The notes beneath the pieces are model-generated. The model was not told the origin of the DNA. It saw only the letters and a list, made by a program, of their open reading frames with translations, and searched no databases. From the NCBI GenBank assembly GCA_030044345.1, contig JASHVY010000341.1, positions 1-8,749 on the forward strand: 8,749 nucleotides of DNA, read 5' to 3'. Positions 5,805 through 8,749 of the stretch are shown here, in pieces. The DNA is from Acetobacteraceae bacterium (GTDB lineage: Bacteria; Pseudomonadota; Alphaproteobacteria; Acetobacterales; Acetobacteraceae). Position 1 is the first letter of the stretch; the number at the start of each line of letters is the position of its first letter. Made by a program: the position numbers and the translations under genes.

Positions 5805-6260
5805 ATGCGTCCAGCCAAAGCCTGGTCTTTCCTTCTCGCACTGGCATTGTTCGGGTGGATCGCCTCGGCCACGATCGCGCACGCGGCCGCGGTTTCCTTC
5901 ACCGTGCCGCTGACCGGCGCGGCACAGGTGCCGCCGGTCAGCACCTCGGCCACGGGCACAGCCAACCTCACCTATGATCCGACGACACGCGTGCTGACCT
6001 GGACGGTCACCTTCAGCGGCTTGTCGAGCGCGGCGACAATGGCGCATTTCCATGGTCCCGCGCCGGCTGACAAGAATGCGGGCGTGCAGATCTGGATCAG
6101 CAAGAGAGGTGCCGCGCCCACGAGCCCGATCACCGGCAGCGCCACGCTGACACAAGCTCAGGCAACCATGCTCACGGACGGCGAGCTCTATATCAACGTC
6201 CATTCCCAGGAGCATCCTGCGGGCGAGATCCGCGGCCAGGTGATCCTGCCGAAGTCGTAG
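5805..6260 (+). CDS. Secreted CHRD-domain protein
   Basis: This encodes 151 residues. The signal peptide is clear: a basic start (MRPAKAW), a hydrophobic core at about 8-20, and a likely cleavage after AHA at 25-27. The rest is a single CHRD (chordin-type) domain. It opens with SFTVPLTGAAQVPPV and has a central AHFHGPA (80-86) and the closing YINVHSQEHPAGEIRGQV (129-146), the hallmark pattern of the family. Bacterial CHRD proteins are exported and of unknown function; the histidines might bind metal, but that is speculation. The ATG at 5805 has AGGAG at 5792-5796 with good spacing; an upstream in-frame ATG-containing reading from 5763 is rejected because it would spoil the signal peptide. It could be read through from gltX, or have its own promoter in the 68-base gap, where only a weak TAAACT-like -10 (5767-5772) is visible. 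Confidence 0.9.
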   Translation: MRPAKAWSFLLALALFGWIASATIAHAAAVSFTVPLTGAAQVPPVSTSATGTANLTYDPTTRVLTWTVTFSGLSSAATMAHFHGPAPADKNAGVQIWISKRGAAPTSPITGSATLTQAQATMLTDGELYINVHSQEHPAGEIRGQVILPKS

Positions 6261-6292
6261 TCCCTCAAGCGAACTATCTATTATGCATTCCT

Positions 6293-6320
6293 CCGGCTGC
6301 GGTCCTGCAACCGCAGCCGG
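6293..6320 (+). other. Perfect 10-base-pair hairpin after the CHRD gene
   Basis: CCGGCTGCGG (6293-6302) pairs perfectly with CCGCAGCCGG (6311-6320) around TCCTGCAA. It lies 32 bases after the CHRD stop and three bases before the repeat hairpin E2. No T-run follows it directly. It may stabilise the 3' end of the CHRD transcript or act together with E2. Confidence 0.5.
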
Positions 6321-6323
6321 GGT

Positions 6324-6376
6324 GAGAGCGTGATGATTTTCGGTCATCACGCTCTCGCTTTGTTTTCTCGATCAAT
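6324..6376 (+). terminator. Short repeat copy E2; likely terminator of the CHRD gene
   Basis: GAGAGCGTGATGA (6324-6336) and TCATCACGCTCTC (6344-6356) form a perfect 13-base-pair stem with loop TTTTCGG. The T-rich tail GCTTTGTTTTCTCG (6357-6370) and then ATCAAT follow. It is on the downstream side of the CHRD gene and correctly oriented for it. It is the longest and cleanest short copy, and matches E1 at 2759-2809 almost base for base. Confidence 0.7.
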
Positions 6377-6394
6377 GTCATGTCTTTCCCTTGG

Positions 6395-6429
6395 GCTTTG
6401 GCGGATCGCTGCGCTTATCCGCCAGAAGC
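6395..6429 (-). terminator. Hairpin at the 3' end of gltB, possible terminator or RNA stabiliser
   Basis: GCTT (6395-6398) and TGGCGGAT (6399-6406) pair with ATCCGCCA (6417-6424) and AAGC (6426-6429), leaving one bulged G at 6425. In the direction of gltB the stem begins 23 bases after the TGA stop. No T-run follows on that strand, so it is not a standard intrinsic terminator. It is unrelated in sequence to the repeat family. Confidence 0.4.
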
Positions 6430-6452
6430 CATATTGATCTAATTCCGAAAAC

Positions 6453-8749
6453 TCAAGCGCGGCCGGCCGCTTCCGCAGCCTCCATGAGCGGAACCGGCAG
6501 GTATTTCTCGTAGCCTTTCGGCACCACCTGCCAGACATGTCTCAGCGTGCGGTCCCAGTCATGCAGAAGCATCGCCGCATAGCGGCTCGATGTCTCGGCG
6601 ACATGGCGGGCGACGAGATCGTAAAGCGTCTTTTCCCACTGCGTTGAAGCGATGCGCTGCCAGTTGATCGAATCGGGATTGGCCACGCGCGCAAACCGCT
6701 CGGCCGGGTCATAGATGAAGGCCATGCCGCCGGTGAAGCCGGCGCCGAAATTCTCGCCCACGCGCCCGAGCACGACCACGATGCCGCCGGTCATATATTC
6801 GCAACCGTTCGAGCCGCATCCCTCGACGACGGCCTCCGCCCCGGAATTGCGCACCGCGAAGCGCTCCCCGGCCTCGCCGGCAGCGAAGAGAGCACCCGAG
6901 GTCGCGCCATAGAGCACGGTGTTGCCGATGATCGTGTTCTCATGGCTCAGCAGGTTCGAGGAGGGCGCGGGCCGCACCACGATCGTGGCGCCCGAGAGAC
7001 CCTTGCCCACATAATCATTCGCATCCCCGAAAAGCTCGAGCTTGAGGCCGCACACGGCGAAAGCGCCGAGGGACTGGCCGGCCGAGCCGCGCAGCCGCAC
7101 GGTCACATGGCCCGGCTCGAGCCCCGCCATGCCGAAGCGCCGCACGATCTTCGAGGAGAACTTGGTCCCGATGGCGCGGTGCGTGTTGCGGATGGTGTAT
7201 TGGAGCTGCATCTTCTCGCCGCGCTCGAAGAAGGAAGCGGCGTCGGTGATCATCTGCGCGTCCAGGGTCTCCGGCACCTCGTTCCGCCCCTCGCGCGAGC
7301 AGAAGCGCGTATAGGGGCCGGGATCCGCCTGCACGAGCAGCGGATTGAGGTCGAGATCGTCGAGCAGATCGGAGCCGCGGCTCACCTGATGGAGAAGATC
7401 GGTGCGGCCGATCACTTCCTCGAGCCGGCGGAACCCGAGCGAAGCCAGAATGCCGCGCACATCCTCGGCGATGAAGGAGAAGAGATTGATCACCTTCTCC
7501 GGCGTGCCCTCGAACTTCGCGCGAAGCTGCGGGTTCTGCGTGCAGACCCCCACGGGGCAGGTGTTCGAATGGCACTGGCGCACCATGATGCAGCCCATCG
7601 CGACCAATGAGGCCGTGCCGATGCCGAACTCCTCGGCGCCGAGCATGGCGGCGATGACGACATCCCGTCCCGTCTTGATGCCGCCATCGGTGCGCAGCTT
7701 CACGCGATGGCGCAGCCGGTTGAGCATCAGCACCTGGTGCGTCTCGGACAGCCCCATTTCCCACGGCAGTCCGGCGTATTTGATGCTGCTTTGCGGGCTC
7801 GCGCCGGTGCCGCCCGAATGGCCCGAGATCAGGATCGCATCCGCCTTCGCCTTGGCGACACCGGCGGCAATGGTGCCGATGCCGCTTCGGGCGACGAGCT
7901 TCACGCAGACCGTGGCATCCGGATTGATCTGCTTGAGATCATAGATGAGCTGGGCGAGATCCTCGATCGAATAGATATCGTGATGCGGCGGCGGGCTGAT
8001 CAGCATCACACCGGGCGTCGAGTGGCGCAGCCGCGCGATCATCTCGCTCACCTTGAAGCCCGGCAACTGCCCGCCTTCGCCGGGCTTCGCGCCCTGCGCG
8101 ATCTTGATCTCGATCTCGCGGCAATTGTTGAGGAACTCGGCGGTCACGCCGAAACGGCCGGAGGCGATCTGCTTGATCGCGGAGCAGGCATTGTCGCCAT
8201 TCTCCCGCGGCCGATAGCGCGCGGGATCCTCGCCCCCCTCCCCGGAATCGGAGCGCGCCCCGATCCGGTTCATGGCGATCGAGAGCGTCTCATGCGCCTC
8301 GGGCGAGAGCGCGCCGAGCGAGATGCCCGGGGCCACCAGCCGCTTGCGGATCTCGGTGACGCTCTCGACCTCGTCCACCGGAATGGGCGTGCAGCCCTCG
8401 GTGCGGAAATCGAGCAGGTCGCGGAGCGCGATCGGCGGCAGCTTGCGCACGCCTTCGGCATAGCGGCGATAGATGCTGTAGCTGTCGGTGCCGACCGCCG
8501 TCTGCAACGTATGGATCAGCCCGGCCTCGAAGCCATGCGCCTCGCCACGGCGGCGCATCTTGTAGATGCCGCCGACCGGCAGGGTGATGATGCCGGCGGC
8601 CCAGGCCGTCTCGTGCAGCTCGAGGATCTTGCGGGCAATGCCGGAAAGCCCGATGCCGGAGATCCGCGAGGGCATGCCCGGGAAAAATTCCGCGACGAGC
8701 GCGCGGGAAAGACCGATCGCCTCGAAATTATAGCCGCCGCGATAGGAGG
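6453..8749 (-). CDS. gltB: Glutamate synthase large subunit, C-terminal half (5' end outside window)
   Basis: This 764-residue fragment is open to the right edge, beginning within YRGGYNFEAIGLSRALVAEF. It covers the C-terminal half of the roughly 1500-residue large subunit, which makes glutamate from glutamine-derived ammonia and 2-oxoglutarate. The FMN-binding barrel is present, with SGHSGGTGASP at about 7795-7830. It is followed by the three cysteines of the 3Fe-4S cluster in the C-x5-C-x4-C pattern (codons at 7590-7592, 7572-7574 and 7557-7559) within CIMVRQCHSNTCPVG. The C-terminal GXGXG beta-helix domain lies at about 6650-7170, with NTIIGNTVLYGATSGALF and GCGSNGCEYMTGG. The protein ends AAEAAGRA and the TGA is at 6453-6455. 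The N-terminal glutamine amidotransferase domain lies outside. The small subunit gltD is not in the window; if adjacent it would be upstream, since the 3' side ends at a hairpin and a convergent gene. Confidence 0.97.
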   Translation of the reverse strand, partial: SYRGGYNFEAIGLSRALVAEFFPGMPSRISGIGLSGIARKILELHETAWAAGIITLPVGGIYKMRRRGEAHGFEAGLIHTLQTAVGTDSYSIYRRYAEGVRKLPPIALRDLLDFRTEGCTPIPVDEVESVTEIRKRLVAPGISLGALSPEAHETLSIAMNRIGARSDSGEGGEDPARYRPRENGDNACSAIKQIASGRFGVTAEFLNNCREIEIKIAQGAKPGEGGQLPGFKVSEMIARLRHSTPGVMLISPPPHHDIYSIEDLAQLIYDLKQINPDATVCVKLVARSGIGTIAAGVAKAKADAILISGHSGGTGASPQSSIKYAGLPWEMGLSETHQVLMLNRLRHRVKLRTDGGIKTGRDVVIAAMLGAEEFGIGTASLVAMGCIMVRQCHSNTCPVGVCTQNPQLRAKFEGTPEKVINLFSFIAEDVRGILASLGFRRLEEVIGRTDLLHQVSRGSDLLDDLDLNPLLVQADPGPYTRFCSREGRNEVPETLDAQMITDAASFFERGEKMQLQYTIRNTHRAIGTKFSSKIVRRFGMAGLEPGHVTVRLRGSAGQSLGAFAVCGLKLELFGDANDYVGKGLSGATIVVRPAPSSNLLSHENTIIGNTVLYGATSGALFAAGEAGERFAVRNSGAEAVVEGCGSNGCEYMTGGIVVVLGRVGENFGAGFTGGMAFIYDPAERFARVANPDSINWQRIASTQWEKTLYDLVARHVAETSSRYAAMLLHDWDRTLRHVWQVVPKGYEKYLPVPLMEAAEAAGRA

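Noticed and set aside
5790..5809. Another repeat copy at AGAGAGCGTCATG before the CHRD gene
   Set aside because: Similarity to AGAGCGTGATG is short; there is no opposite arm and no T-rich tail. The stretch is explained by the AGGAG ribosome-binding site and the start codon.

Overview
The window is GC-rich chromosomal DNA from a bacterium, most likely an alphaproteobacterium. This rests on the style of the membrane-anchored cytochrome c, the monofunctional PheA with an ACT domain ending in an ESYM-type motif, and the large-subunit glutamate synthase. I cannot fix the genus; Rhodospirillales/Acetobacterales or Hyphomicrobiales would fit. Nearly all the coding sequence is housekeeping or envelope genes, and I see no integrase, transposase, phage gene, CRISPR array, tRNA or rRNA.

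Layout. Positions 1-1276 (minus strand) hold a membrane-anchored class I cytochrome c followed 13 bases later by a HisN-type phosphatase that runs off the left edge. A 166-base divergent gap carrying a 25-base dyad separates them from pheA (prephenate dehydratase, plus strand, 1443-2294). pheA converges on a small lipoprotein gene (minus, 2468-2743). A plus-strand run follows: a CPA1-type cation/proton antiporter (2952-4205), gltX (4348-5736) and a secreted CHRD-domain protein (5805-6260). The right end, 6453-8749 (minus), is the C-terminal half of gltB. No gap between genes exceeds about 210 bases.

The genes do not form one pathway. pheA and hisN serve aromatic amino acid and histidine synthesis, gltB serves ammonia assimilation, gltX charges tRNA with glutamate, and the cytochrome serves respiration. 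They look like neighbouring short transcription units.

The most interesting content is between the genes. A modular dispersed repeat family occupies four gaps (2292-2443, 2759-2809, 4192-4295, 6324-6376). It has two modules: a unit of about 60 bases with a nested stem-loop fold, and a terminal hairpin (arm AGAGCGNGATGA) joined to a T-rich tail (GCTTTGTTTTCTCG). The seventh pair of the hairpin stem is C-G, T-A or G-C in different copies, so pairing is kept while sequence changes. In three of four places the hairpin lies just 3' of a gene with the T-rich tail on its downstream side, as in an intrinsic terminator. Two genes (pheA and the antiporter) have their stop codons at or inside the repeat. 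I suggest a family of portable terminator-like elements; this is inference from sequence only.
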